Assembly (NCBI GenBank): GCA_947166385.1
Contig: CAMVEB010000007.1
Span: forward strand, 80,092-144,091
Origin: an uncultured Clostridia bacterium
Lineage (GTDB): Bacteria; Bacillota; Clostridia; Christensenellales; Aristaeellaceae
DNA: 64,000 nucleotides
Reading direction: 5' to 3'
This document shows, piece by piece, positions 8,987 through 17,571 of this stretch (position 1 is the first letter of the stretch; the number at the start of each line of letters is the position of its first letter). The position numbers and the translations under genes are program-made. The notes below the pieces were generated by a model. That model made no database searches. It had not been told where the DNA came from and saw only the letters and a list, made by a program, of their open reading frames with translations.

Positions 8987-9565
8987 TTGAAAGACCGTAT
9001 CCGCAAGCTCTTTACCAACGTATGGACCATTCCCAATGTGCTGACGATGATTCGTCTGCTTCTGATTCCCGTGTTTGTAATCGTGTTCTTCAACACGCCT
9101 GCCGGAGAGGACAAGACCCTCGCGCTGATTATTTTTGCCGTAGCCAGCATCACTGATCTGTTCGATGGCATGCTGGCCCGGAAGCTCAACCAGATTACCG
9201 ATTTCGGCAAGCTTTTCGATCCCCTGGCTGACAAGCTGATGGTCATCACCGCCATGGTCTGTCAGGCCATCGCCGGTGTTTTCCCCTGGGCCGCGGTGAT
9301 CATTGTCGCCTGCAAGGAGCTGATCATGATGCTGGGCGGCCTCTTCATGCTCAGCCGCGATGTGGTCGTTTACAGCAACTATGTGGGGAAATCCGCGCAG
9401 GTTTGCTTCATCGCGTCCCTGATCCTTTCCTTCTTCCATTACCGGCTGGCCGGAACCGGGGCGCAGCTGGATATTATCCTGCTGTGGATCACCGTCGCCC
9501 TGTCGCTGGTGGCGCTGGTCATCTATGCCGCCGGAGCAGCAAAGACATTGAAACAAAAGAAATAA
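8987..9565 (+). CDS. pgsA: CDP-diacylglycerol-glycerol-3-phosphate 3-phosphatidyltransferase
   Basis: 192 residues with a TTG start at 8987, preceded by AAGAGG about 12 bases upstream; no better ATG keeps the N-terminus. The CDP-alcohol phosphatidyltransferase signature D-x2-DG-x2-AR-x8-G-x3-D-x3-D is complete in TDLFDGMLARKLNQITDFGK followed by LFDPLADK. Several transmembrane helices surround it (IRLLLIPVFVIVFF, WAAVIIVACKELIMML, and a C-terminal helix). It makes phosphatidylglycerophosphate, the first committed step to phosphatidylglycerol and cardiolipin, in the cytoplasmic membrane. It converges on glpK with only one base between the stops. Confidence 0.95.
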   Translation: MKDRIRKLFTNVWTIPNVLTMIRLLLIPVFVIVFFNTPAGEDKTLALIIFAVASITDLFDGMLARKLNQITDFGKLFDPLADKLMVITAMVCQAIAGVFPWAAVIIVACKELIMMLGGLFMLSRDVVVYSNYVGKSAQVCFIASLILSFFHYRLAGTGAQLDIILLWITVALSLVALVIYAAGAAKTLKQKK

Positions 9566-9566
9566 A

Positions 9567-11057
9567 TCAGTGGTTCACCCAGTTCAGGCTTCTCTCTACA
9601 GCCCGGTGCCAGCCACCCATCTCCAGCAGACGGGTGGCTTCGTCCATCTTTGGGGTGAATTCCAGGTCTTTTTTCCATACCCTGGCCGTTTCTTCCAGGC
9701 TGCCGTATACCCCGGCGCCAAGGCCGGCCAGCAGTGCGGCGCCCAGTGCCGTCGTTTCCAGCACTTTGGGACGCACAACGGGGATTCCGCTGATATCCGC
9801 CTGGAACTGCATCAGGAATCCGTTGGCGCTGGCGCCGCCGTCCACCTGCAGCTGTTCCGGCTGATGCCCGGCATCCTTCCCCATCGCCTCCATCAGGTCG
9901 GCACTCTGATAGGCAATCGCTTCCAGCGCTGCCCGCACGATCTGGGGTCGTCCCGTACCCCGGGTCATTCCCACCAGGGTTCCCCGGCTGTACATATCCC
10001 ACCACGGCGCGCCCAGGCCTGTAAAAGCCGGCACCAGATATACTCCGCCCGTTCCGGTGATGGACTGGGCCAGCGCTTCGGTTTCCGACGCGTGGGAGAT
10101 AATCTTCAGCTCATCCCGCAGCCACTGGATCGTAGCGCCGCCCATAAACACGCTGCCTTCCAGCGCATAGGTGGGCTTTCCGCCGATTCTCCACGCCATC
10201 GTGGTCAGCAGGCCGTTCCGGCTCATCACCGGCTGATCGCCGGTATTCATGAGCATGAAGCAGCCTGTACCATAGGTGTTCTTGATGCTTCCGACCCGCA
10301 GGCACGCCTGGCCGAACAGGCTGGCGTGCTGATCGCCCGCCATGGCTGTCACCGGGATCCGGCGTCCGAGGATTGCGGGATCCAGCACCCCGATCGGCCC
10401 GGCCGTATCGACAACCCGGGGCAGGCAGGCTTTCGGAATGCCCAGCAGCTTCAGCAGATCCTCATCCCAGTCCTGGGTGTGCAGGTTGAACAGCATCGTC
10501 CGTCCGGCATTCGTCGCGTCCGTCACATGGGGGCGGTCCTCCAGCAGATTCCAGCACAGGAAGCTGTCCGCCGTGCCAAAGCACAGGTCGCCCTGTTCCG
10601 CCTTATCCCGCAGGTTATAATAGTCCAGCATCCATTTCAGCTTCGTTCCGGAAAAATAGGCATCCGGCACCAGACCGGTCTTTTCCCGGATCATATCCCC
10701 ATGGCCGCCCCGAACCAGCTCATCCACCATCGGTGCGGTTCGCCGGCACTGCCAGACAATCGCGTTTCCAACGCTTTCCCCGGTCTTCCGGTCCCAGAGG
10801 AAAGTCGTTTCCCGCTGGTTGGTAATCCCGATGGCCGCGATATCGGCGGGATTGATGTCTGCCAGCCGGACGGCTTCCCGCAGGGAAGCTACCTGGGTAT
10901 CCAGGATATCCCGCGGATCATGCTCCACCCAGCCCGGTTTCGGATAATGCTGGGGAAATTCCCGGTTGAAAGAGGACACCACCTGTCCGTCCCCTGTAAA
11001 GATCACAGCCCGGGAACTCGTCGTTCCCTGATCCAGTGCCGCCAGATAAACTGCCAT
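9567..11057 (-). CDS. glpK: Glycerol kinase
   Basis: 496 residues, full family length. FGGY-family motifs are clear: LDQGTTSSRAVIF at the N-terminus (phosphate 1), GITNQRETTFLWDR, the substrate stretch KLKWMLD, GTGCFMLMNTG, and the C-terminal LQVDGGASANGFLMQFQAD. It converts glycerol and ATP to sn-glycerol 3-phosphate in the cytosol, feeding both catabolism and the PgsA substrate pool next door. I did not find the EIIA/HPr phosphorylation-site His with certainty. AGGAGG lies six bases before the ATG. It lies 31 bases downstream of the propeller gene, likely in one transcript. Confidence 0.96.
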   Translation of the reverse strand: MAVYLAALDQGTTSSRAVIFTGDGQVVSSFNREFPQHYPKPGWVEHDPRDILDTQVASLREAVRLADINPADIAAIGITNQRETTFLWDRKTGESVGNAIVWQCRRTAPMVDELVRGGHGDMIREKTGLVPDAYFSGTKLKWMLDYYNLRDKAEQGDLCFGTADSFLCWNLLEDRPHVTDATNAGRTMLFNLHTQDWDEDLLKLLGIPKACLPRVVDTAGPIGVLDPAILGRRIPVTAMAGDQHASLFGQACLRVGSIKNTYGTGCFMLMNTGDQPVMSRNGLLTTMAWRIGGKPTYALEGSVFMGGATIQWLRDELKIISHASETEALAQSITGTGGVYLVPAFTGLGAPWWDMYSRGTLVGMTRGTGRPQIVRAALEAIAYQSADLMEAMGKDAGHQPEQLQVDGGASANGFLMQFQADISGIPVVRPKVLETTALGAALLAGLGAGVYGSLEETARVWKKDLEFTPKMDEATRLLEMGGWHRAVERSLNWVNH

Positions 11058-11088
11058 ATGAATCCTCCTGCTTTCGGATACGTTCTGA

Positions 11089-14034
11089 TCAGTGAATATT
11101 GATACAGTAGATAAATTCCGTCCCTTTGCCGGTGGTGCCGATGACCATCAGGTTGTTATACGCCGCGGGGGACGCGGAAATCTCCCCGTCCACATGCAGT
11201 TCATTCACCGTCTTCCCTGTCAGTCCTTCCACCAGCAGGATGGTCCCATCCTCCGCACACTGGATGATCCATCCTTTCCCGCCTTTGTCATATACGGCCA
11301 TCGGGGAGGATTCGCTGCGGCTGCTCAGCGCTTTCGCCCAGCGGATCCGGCCGTTCTCCTTTTCCAGCGCCACCAGGGCCGCCTGGGTCTCTTCCCCGAC
11401 GCCCAATGACTGCCGGCCTTCCTCGTTCAGCCCGGTCACCGTGAAATACACCAGGTCGCGCAGGTCATGCTCCCCGATGACCGGAGAAGCCTTGACACCG
11501 ACATCCTTCTTCTTTTTCGTATCCTTCTGGACGCCGATTTCCACCGTCCACAGTTCTTTGCCGGTCATGGCATTGTATTTCCGGATCTGCGCATTGCCCT
11601 TCTTCCGGTTCATCAGCATATTGCCGGTATAGAGATCCAGATCCCTGCTTTCCGTCAGATCCAGCGCGACGGCGGCCATCACCGCATCCCCGGTATCCAC
11701 CGCCCATATCGGTTTCAGGAAATTGGTATCCACGCAGCGCAGGATCCCGCCCATATCCGCGTAGAACACATAACGGTTGTAGGCAGCCGGGGAAGATTCC
11801 ACCGCCGTCAGCGCTTTGTTCTTCTTCTGCCCCTTTGCCAGGGAATACATGACCACGGTGGACGGGCTTGTCTTCAGGCTGCCCAGTTTGTAGTCAAATA
11901 CGGTGTTCAGGCTCGTCAGGTACAGCATGCCGTTGGTTCCGGCCGTGATCACGGTATCGCTGGTTCGGTCGATCAGGGCAGATGTCTCAAAGCTTCCCTG
12001 ATTATTCGGCGCGCGGTGCATTTTCCCGTCCAGCCCGTCGATCATATTCATTTCCTTCTGGGTATAGAGATTATACTGCCGGAGCCCGATCTTGCCCGTC
12101 TTGACCTTCATCTTCCGGGCAAACTGACCCACATTCAGATAGGGATATCCGGAGGAATGCAGGCTGGGGGTGCCCTTCATGGGATACCCCAGGTTGATCG
12201 CATTGCGGGTCAGCTCCCCGTCCTCCAGATCCAGGAAACGGATCACTCCGTCCATTCCGGCTATGATCACCTCGTACAGCGGGGCTTTCTTCTGCTTATC
12301 CGCGTCGATATTGGTTTTTTCCCGGATTTCCTTGCTCCAGCGCGTAATCACCGGCTGGCCGGTCCATTCGTAGCCGTAATAGGTCACATTGGCGCCGCGG
12401 ACGCTTCCGGCCTCCTTCTGCCAGAGCACCTTCAGCCCGTCAGCCGACATCACGTGGCCAATGGCCGAATTGGTCCGGAACGCATTGCCGCGGAATGTCA
12501 TGACGCCAATCTGCTGAAGGGTATAATCCCATCCGTCCGGCATATGGATCAGTTCCTTTGCCGGCCGGACATAATCCTTTTCCTTTTTGGACCCGCTGTA
12601 GACCACCGTCTGGGCAATCAGCCGTGCCGGATCGCTGTCCGGCACCGCTTCCGCCACCAGTGGCGGGGTTGCGGTCGGCTCCGGGGTCGCCGTCGGTTCC
12701 GGTGTGGGCGTCGGGGTCGGTGCCTGAGGCGTCACGGTTTCCGCCGGCTCCTCCGTCATATCCTCCGGTTCTGTCCCTTCCGGATCCGTTTCTGCCGGGA
12801 TTTCCTCCTCAGGGTCCTCCGGATCGGTTTCCGCCGGATCTTCCTCCCCGGAATCTTCCGGATCGGTTTCCGCCGGGTCTTCCTCCCCGGTATCTTCCGG
12901 ATTGGTTTCCGCCGGGTCTTCCGAATCCTCCGGCAGCTCCGTTGCCTCCGGATTCTCCTTCTCTTCCTTCTCCGTCAGCGGTTCCGGCGTTTCCTCTTCA
13001 TCCGGCATCAGTGTTTCCATCGCCCGGACGCCCGGTTCTTCCGTTTCGCCGATCTCCAGGATTTCCTCCCCGATAGTCTTCCAGTCCCCGTCGTCCTGCC
13101 GCGCCTCCAGCTGAACCTTCCCGGTATACGGGCTTTCCACCTTCAGCGTCAGGGTCCACACATTATTCTCCGCGTTTTCCGCGATCTTGGGGTTTGACCG
13201 GAGAGGAGTCTTGTTCCTGTCCAGCAGCCGCAGCGCCGTCACATCCTTGCCCGCAATGACGGTGAACAGCACGTTTGTCGGCGGGGTGACGCCGCGGTTC
13301 CCCACGACAGAGAATTCCTCGATCTCGATCGGGTTCTTCCTGTTCATGAAGGATTTTGCCGGTTCCCCGACTTTCCGGGCGATCTCCGCCGCCCGTTTCC
13401 GCAGGGAATGTTCCTCCGGCAGGGCATTGATGACCGCCAGCACCGCGCCGGCCAGGATCAGCAGCAGCGCGATCGTCCACAGCACCGGATGCTTTTTTGC
13501 CGGCTTCCCGGCCGGGGGCGGCGACGGCTTATTCCGGGACGGCTGGAAACGGTATTCCCCTTCCTGCCTGACCGGACGCTGCTGCAGCCGGGTCCGCTTG
13601 AGCTGGTTCATCTGCGTCGCCTGCTCCGGCAGACCGCCCATCGGTCCGTTGCTTTCACTCATCCGCCCGGGCGCATAGCCGATCTGAATCTGCGTTGTAT
13701 TCTGGGGAACTTCCTCCCCGTTTTTAACCGGTCCGGAGACCCCGGGTCTTTTCGGTACGGCCGGCCGCTCCGCCCTGTTCACCGGAGGACGGCGCACCGG
13801 TTCCGGCGGGCGCGTTCCCGGTCGCCGTGCGGCGATCGCGTTCACCGCCCCGTACGGGGACGCGCTCATCCGCCGCGCTTCCGGCGGAATCCGGCTGTCC
13901 GCCCGCTGCGGTATCGCGCCGTCACCTTCCGCGGAAACCTGCGGCGGTTCTTCGTTTCTTTCCGGTTCTGTTATCTCTTCTTCGGATTCCGACCGCCTGC
14001 GGCGCCGGATCATCTCTCTGTTCTCTTCACTCAA
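11089..14034 (-). CDS. Membrane-anchored PQQ-like beta-propeller protein
   Basis: 981 residues from a TTG at 14034 with AGGAG ten bases upstream. The order is: a basic, Arg/Pro-rich cytoplasmic region (~1-185), one transmembrane helix (VLWTIALLLILAGAVLAVI, ~190-208), an Ig-like beta domain (~235-325), a Glu/Thr/Pro spacer with repeats of the type EDPAETDPED and PTPTPEPTATPE (~340-455), then ~500 residues of WD/PQQ-like beta-propeller blades (for example GELWTVEIGV, GRIRWAKALSS, FIYCINIH at the end). It is likely an extracytoplasmic propeller held on a wall-spanning stalk. Its ligand or partner is unknown. It heads a transcript with glpK from the strong promoter at 14121-14149. Confidence 0.8.
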   Translation of the reverse strand: MSEENREMIRRRRRSESEEEITEPERNEEPPQVSAEGDGAIPQRADSRIPPEARRMSASPYGAVNAIAARRPGTRPPEPVRRPPVNRAERPAVPKRPGVSGPVKNGEEVPQNTTQIQIGYAPGRMSESNGPMGGLPEQATQMNQLKRTRLQQRPVRQEGEYRFQPSRNKPSPPPAGKPAKKHPVLWTIALLLILAGAVLAVINALPEEHSLRKRAAEIARKVGEPAKSFMNRKNPIEIEEFSVVGNRGVTPPTNVLFTVIAGKDVTALRLLDRNKTPLRSNPKIAENAENNVWTLTLKVESPYTGKVQLEARQDDGDWKTIGEEILEIGETEEPGVRAMETLMPDEEETPEPLTEKEEKENPEATELPEDSEDPAETNPEDTGEEDPAETDPEDSGEEDPAETDPEDPEEEIPAETDPEGTEPEDMTEEPAETVTPQAPTPTPTPEPTATPEPTATPPLVAEAVPDSDPARLIAQTVVYSGSKKEKDYVRPAKELIHMPDGWDYTLQQIGVMTFRGNAFRTNSAIGHVMSADGLKVLWQKEAGSVRGANVTYYGYEWTGQPVITRWSKEIREKTNIDADKQKKAPLYEVIIAGMDGVIRFLDLEDGELTRNAINLGYPMKGTPSLHSSGYPYLNVGQFARKMKVKTGKIGLRQYNLYTQKEMNMIDGLDGKMHRAPNNQGSFETSALIDRTSDTVITAGTNGMLYLTSLNTVFDYKLGSLKTSPSTVVMYSLAKGQKKNKALTAVESSPAAYNRYVFYADMGGILRCVDTNFLKPIWAVDTGDAVMAAVALDLTESRDLDLYTGNMLMNRKKGNAQIRKYNAMTGKELWTVEIGVQKDTKKKKDVGVKASPVIGEHDLRDLVYFTVTGLNEEGRQSLGVGEETQAALVALEKENGRIRWAKALSSRSESSPMAVYDKGGKGWIIQCAEDGTILLVEGLTGKTVNELHVDGEISASPAAYNNLMVIGTTGKGTEFIYCINIH

Positions 14035-14120
14035 AACGCTGAATCTCCTTTGCGTTCACACGGGAACCGCGGCCGTTTTCTGACGGCACGGCGCCCGCCG
14101 GATACAGAAATACAGATTAT

Positions 14121-14149
14121 ATTATACCGGAATTATGCTCCGATCTCAA
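14121..14149 (-). promoter_or_regulatory. Strong sigma-A-type promoter for the propeller-glpK transcript
   Basis: Minus strand: -35 TTGAGA (14144-14149), a 17-base spacer and a perfect -10 TATAAT (14121-14126). Confidence 0.8.
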
Positions 14150-14153
14150 GCAT

Positions 14154-14182
14154 TTGCACTTTTTCTCTCCCGGTTCTATAAT
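14154..14182 (+). promoter_or_regulatory. Strong promoter for the PflX-type radical SAM gene
   Basis: Plus strand: -35 TTGCAC (14154-14159), a 17-base spacer and a perfect -10 TATAAT (14177-14182). Because the -10 box overlaps the ATG at 14181, translation must start downstream, at 14211. The promoter is back to back with the minus-strand promoter at 14121-14149. Confidence 0.8.
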
Positions 14183-14210
14183 GAACCATCCTGCCTGTGC
14201 CGGAGGTTTT

Positions 14211-15083
14211 ATGAACTGTAACCTTTGTCCCCGCATGTGCGGCGCGCGCCGCAGCATCCGTCCCGGGTTCTGCGGCCTCGGAGAAGAAATGGTGATTGCC
14301 CGGATTGCTCCCCACCTGTGGGAGGAACCTCCTGTTTCCGGCACCCACGGAACCGGCGCTGTCTTTTTCTCCGGCTGCACGCTCCGCTGCGTCTACTGCC
14401 AGAATGGGGAGATTTCCCACACCGGTGCGGGAAAGGTTTTCTCTCCCCTGGAGCTGTCCGAAGCGCTGAAGCGCCTGACGGACCTGGGCATGCAGACCAT
14501 TTCCTTCATCACCGGCACCCCTTTCGTCCCCCGGATCCTCGATGCCCTGTCCCTCTGGCGGCCCCCGCTGCCCCTGGTCTGGAATACCTCGGGATACGAG
14601 CGGGTGGAAACCCTGCGCATGCTGGAAGGCGCCGTCGACGTCTACCTGCCGGATCTCAAGCATTTTTCCTCCCGCATGGGGCAGTTGTGCGCCAGGGCTC
14701 CGGATTATTTCGAAGCCGCCTCCGCCGCCATCCGGGAAATGTGCCGCCAGACAGGCCCCTGCCGGTATGACGATCAGGGCATCATGACCCGGGGGGTGCT
14801 GGTCCGCCACCTGATTCTTCCCGGCCTCACCGGGGAAAGCATGAAACTGCTCACCTGGATCCGGGATGAGCTGCCCGCCGGCACACCGGTCAGCCTGATG
14901 CGCCAGTACATCCCCTGCAACCATGTCTCCGTTCCCGGGCTGGACCGCCGGATTACGGAGAAGGAATACCGGCGGGTACGGGACCATATGCAGTTGCTTG
15001 GGCTTCCCGGCTTCCTGCAGGAGCCCGACTCCGCCGACGCCGGATTTATCCCGGTTTTCAATCAGAAGGAAAGCTTTGTGTAA
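14211..15083 (+). CDS. pflX: PflX-like radical SAM protein
   Basis: 290 residues from the ATG at 14211, with GGAGG four bases upstream; earlier ATGs fall inside the promoter. The N-terminus has a Cys cluster (CNLCPRMCGARR), then FFSGCTLRCVYCQN, the CxxxCxxC radical SAM [4Fe-4S] motif at about residue 60. The arrangement (N-terminal Cys-rich start, radical SAM core, DLKHFSSRMG, SLMRQYIP) fits COG1313/PflX, related to pyruvate formate-lyase activases but of unproven substrate. The last few residues (ESFV) come from the first copy of a short tandem repeat that continues past the stop. Confidence 0.85.
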   Translation: MNCNLCPRMCGARRSIRPGFCGLGEEMVIARIAPHLWEEPPVSGTHGTGAVFFSGCTLRCVYCQNGEISHTGAGKVFSPLELSEALKRLTDLGMQTISFITGTPFVPRILDALSLWRPPLPLVWNTSGYERVETLRMLEGAVDVYLPDLKHFSSRMGQLCARAPDYFEAASAAIREMCRQTGPCRYDDQGIMTRGVLVRHLILPGLTGESMKLLTWIRDELPAGTPVSLMRQYIPCNHVSVPGLDRRITEKEYRRVRDHMQLLGLPGFLQEPDSADAGFIPVFNQKESFV

Positions 15084-15142
15084 GAAAGAAAGCTTTGTGT
15101 CAAAAGAAAGCTTTGTGTCAAAAGAAAGCTTTGTGTCAAAAG
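15068..15142 (+). repeat. Short tandem repeat at the pflX 3' end
   Basis: The 11-mer AAGCTTTGTGT occurs four times (15071, 15090, 15108, 15126) with periods of 19, 18 and 18 bases. The extra base after copy 1 sets the TAA stop of pflX; copies 2-4 would otherwise encode ESFVSK repeats in one frame. It looks like recent slippage expansion. Confidence 0.85.
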
Positions 15143-15170
15143 GAGGAAGCAACCGCTTCCCCCTTTTTCC
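15138..15170. terminator. Bidirectional intrinsic terminator
   Basis: AAAAGG-A-GGAAGC, loop AACC, GCTTCC-C-CCTTTTT forms a stem of about 12 pairs with one A/C mismatch, with A-rich left and T-rich right flanks. It lies between the convergent pflX and E2-like genes and can stop transcripts from both sides. Confidence 0.8.
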
Positions 15171-15175
15171 GTATC

Positions 15176-16063
15176 TTATTTTCCAACCTTCGGCACGTGG
15201 TATTCCACGCCCTGGTCGTATATCACCGTTTCAGGCGGGGTCTCCAGCTCCTCCGGATGATCCATCAGATGCATGACATCCGCGAAAAACGCCGCGTAAT
15301 GGGCGCCGGAGCAGATCCGTTCATCCGCGGTCAGCCCCAGCGGCAGCCACCGGCGCATCCGGGTTTTCCCGTCCGGTTCCACAAAGGCCTCCTTCAGGAT
15401 GCTGCCCATCCCGATAAACAGGCCGACATTGCCGAAATTGTAAATATGGTGCAGAGGATGGTGCAGGCCGATGGACCCGTTGTTGGTGATAAACATGCCG
15501 CTGTAGAAAGGCAGCTCCCGCATCAGGATACCCGGAGCCAGGCCGTACCGGTCCAGCAGCCTCACCAGGGCCACCAGGAAGGTGGCCACCCCGGGAATCG
15601 CCAGCACCGCCGAAGCCAGCTTGATGACAAAGTCTCCGTCCTCCGTTGCCCTGGCTTTTTCCACCGCGTCATTCATCCGGTCCCGGACATCGAAAAGCGT
15701 GTCCGTCAGATCAAAGCAGATCCGCGCCGCCGTTTCGTTGCTGTTTGAGTCCTGCGGATCCTTTAGGATCGTATAGGATACAGAGCAGTTGTTCCGGGCA
15801 TAGTACTGCTTGTTGAAAATGAACCGGTTTATTTCCGGGTGCCGGCTGACCGACCGTACATAGGAGGCCACGATAATCTGCATGAAGGTGATCTTTTCGC
15901 CTTCCCTGCCCTTCGCTGCGATATAGCGGTTCAGTTTTTCAAAATCCAGCTTGTGCTCCAGAAAAACCTGAGCATCGCAGCGCATCGGCATCAGGTAGGG
16001 GGTAATCCGCACGATAGGATCCACATTCTTCAGTCTTCTCCCATCCGGCCGGAAACCAAACAT
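15176..16063 (-). CDS. 2-oxoacid dehydrogenase E2-like acyltransferase domain protein, active site altered
   Basis: 295 residues; the start is supported by GGAGG about eight bases upstream. The protein has the chloramphenicol acetyltransferase-like fold of E2 catalytic domains (PEINRFIFNKQYYARNN, LHHIYNFGNVGLFIGMG, RRWLPLGLTADERICSGA, HPEELE) but no lipoyl or peripheral-subunit-binding domain. The E2 motif DHRxxDGA reads DERICSGA: the catalytic His is Glu and the Asp is Ser. It therefore probably does not work as an ordinary acyltransferase, though such stand-alone forms are common in Clostridia. It stands upstream of no other dehydrogenase gene. Function is unknown. Confidence 0.75.
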   Translation of the reverse strand: MFGFRPDGRRLKNVDPIVRITPYLMPMRCDAQVFLEHKLDFEKLNRYIAAKGREGEKITFMQIIVASYVRSVSRHPEINRFIFNKQYYARNNCSVSYTILKDPQDSNSNETAARICFDLTDTLFDVRDRMNDAVEKARATEDGDFVIKLASAVLAIPGVATFLVALVRLLDRYGLAPGILMRELPFYSGMFITNNGSIGLHHPLHHIYNFGNVGLFIGMGSILKEAFVEPDGKTRMRRWLPLGLTADERICSGAHYAAFFADVMHLMDHPEELETPPETVIYDQGVEYHVPKVGK

Positions 16064-16104
16064 CAGCTATTCCTCCTCTGCGATATCCGTTCTGAATCCC
16101 CTGT

Positions 16105-16572
16105 TCAGAACAGATCGGAAGCCTTGTCCAGCGCTTCCTGCTGCGCCTGCAGCAGCTGCTCAAACTTCGCGCGGTAATCCGCGGCTGTCTGTTTCAGCGC
16201 CGCCACTTCCTTTTCCAGGGCTTTCCGCTCCTCCGCCAGGCCGTTCAGGCGCTCTGTGGCTTCATTCTCCGCCTTGGCCCGGATCGCCTCCGCGTCCTCC
16301 TTCGCCTTGCGGATGGTCTCCTCCTTCACCTGGACAGCCATCGTCAGCACTTCCCGGAAACTCTGCTCGCTTTCCGCACTGACAGGGGAAGCCGGCGTTT
16401 CCGCGGGACGGAGTACCGTGTTCTTCTGCTTCAGGTCCATGATCTCGTTTTCCATCCGCTCCATTTCGTCGCAGATATCATCGAGAAAATCATCGACTTC
16501 CTTCTGGTCGTATCCTTTGGATGCAAAGGAAAACTGTTTGCGGGAAATCAGGTCCACCGTGATCTTTTCCAT
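16105..16572 (-). CDS. DivIVA-domain cell division protein
   Basis: 155 residues. The N-terminus (ITVDLISRKQFSFASKGYDQKEVDDFLDDI) is the DivIVA/GpsB membrane-binding domain that senses curved membrane at poles and septa; the remainder is a long coiled coil (residues ~40-150, with runs such as EAIRAKAENEATERLNGLAEE). GGAG is about 11 bases before the ATG. It lies 26 bases after sepF in the same direction, a classic division-gene pairing. DivIVA-type proteins recruit septal and cell wall machinery; the precise partner here is unknown. Confidence 0.9.
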   Translation of the reverse strand: MEKITVDLISRKQFSFASKGYDQKEVDDFLDDICDEMERMENEIMDLKQKNTVLRPAETPASPVSAESEQSFREVLTMAVQVKEETIRKAKEDAEAIRAKAENEATERLNGLAEERKALEKEVAALKQTAADYRAKFEQLLQAQQEALDKASDLF

Positions 16573-16598
16573 CTCTGTGCTTCTCCTTTCCTGTTCCG

Positions 16599-17546
16599 TC
16601 AGTATCCGTATCCGCCGAAGCGCGCGTAGTCTCCGGCTGCCACCGGCATCGTGCCGGTATAGGGATTATAGTTTTGCAGTTCGCCGTTCACGGCGGCGTT
16701 CCATTCCGTGGCATTGCGCCCGCTGCGGCGCTCCCGCCGGTATTCCCCGGGCGCTTCCTGCGGCTGAACCGGCGCTGCCGCTGCGTACACCGGGGGCCGC
16801 ACCTGCACCGGTACTTCCTCCGGCAGGATCTTCACATTCTCCGGCGCGATCAGCACCAGCCGGCCGCCCATCAGCATCCGCACGCTGCATCCCAGTGTGA
16901 AAGCCGCTCCCGCCAGCATATCCTGGCAGCGCATGCTCTCGCCTTCATTGGCGATAGCGTCCAGGGTCACAATCAGCGTTTCCCCGTTCTTCATGCACTC
17001 AATCGCTTCATAGCAGCTTTTCAGCCCGGTCATGGTCATGACATGCTCGATATGGCTGAAGGAGGACGCGCTGCTTTCCGGCATCATACCTGGCATATAG
17101 GAGATATTATCCCGCTGCGCTGTCTCCTCCCGGGGCGGGAACCAGCCTCTGCCCGGCCGGGCCGCCTGGGCCGCGGAAGTGCTGTAAGCAGTCTGCTGCC
17201 CCTGTGCGGTCTGCTGGGCATAATTCTCACGGGACTGCCAGGCCGTCTGCTGGCCGTACGCCGTTTGCTGGCCGTATGCTGTCTGCTGCCCGTACGTCGT
17301 TTGCTGGCCGTAGGCTGTTCCTCCCATATCATATCCGGAGGACGGAGGATTCATCCCCGTGAATCCCGTATGCACATAGGTCATCGGCTGCTGGGGTTCT
17401 TGCCCGCGGGCGGTTTCCTCGTTTGCTTTCGTCCGTTTTTTAACCGGGCGGTAGCAGCTGGTCCCCCCGTCCGGCCGGTTGGTTGCGTCTCCCGGTTTCC
17501 GGGAAAAGCCCTTCAGCAGCCTGTCTTTCCACTCGTTCAGTTTCAT
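16599..17546 (-). CDS. sepF: SepF-like cell division protein with Gln/Tyr repeat linker
   Basis: 315 residues from the ATG at 17546; the longer frame to 17828 overlaps the upstream gene and reads as its shadow. The N-terminus (MKLNEWKDRLLKGF) matches the SepF amphipathic membrane helix. The SepF core is at residues ~175-255 (ETLIVTLDAIANEGESMRCQDMLAGA, SVRMLMGGRLVLIAPENVKI), an FtsZ-binding domain that aligns the Z ring. Between them is an unusually long linker with five YGQQT-type repeats (residues ~75-110). Typical SepF is ~150 residues; this one is about twice as long because of the linker and a Pro/Arg-rich tail. Confidence 0.88.
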   Translation of the reverse strand: MKLNEWKDRLLKGFSRKPGDATNRPDGGTSCYRPVKKRTKANEETARGQEPQQPMTYVHTGFTGMNPPSSGYDMGGTAYGQQTTYGQQTAYGQQTAYGQQTAWQSRENYAQQTAQGQQTAYSTSAAQAARPGRGWFPPREETAQRDNISYMPGMMPESSASSFSHIEHVMTMTGLKSCYEAIECMKNGETLIVTLDAIANEGESMRCQDMLAGAAFTLGCSVRMLMGGRLVLIAPENVKILPEEVPVQVRPPVYAAAAPVQPQEAPGEYRRERRSGRNATEWNAAVNGELQNYNPYTGTMPVAAGDYARFGGYGY

Positions 17547-17571
17547 GTTCCGTCTCTCCCTTTGTTTTCCG

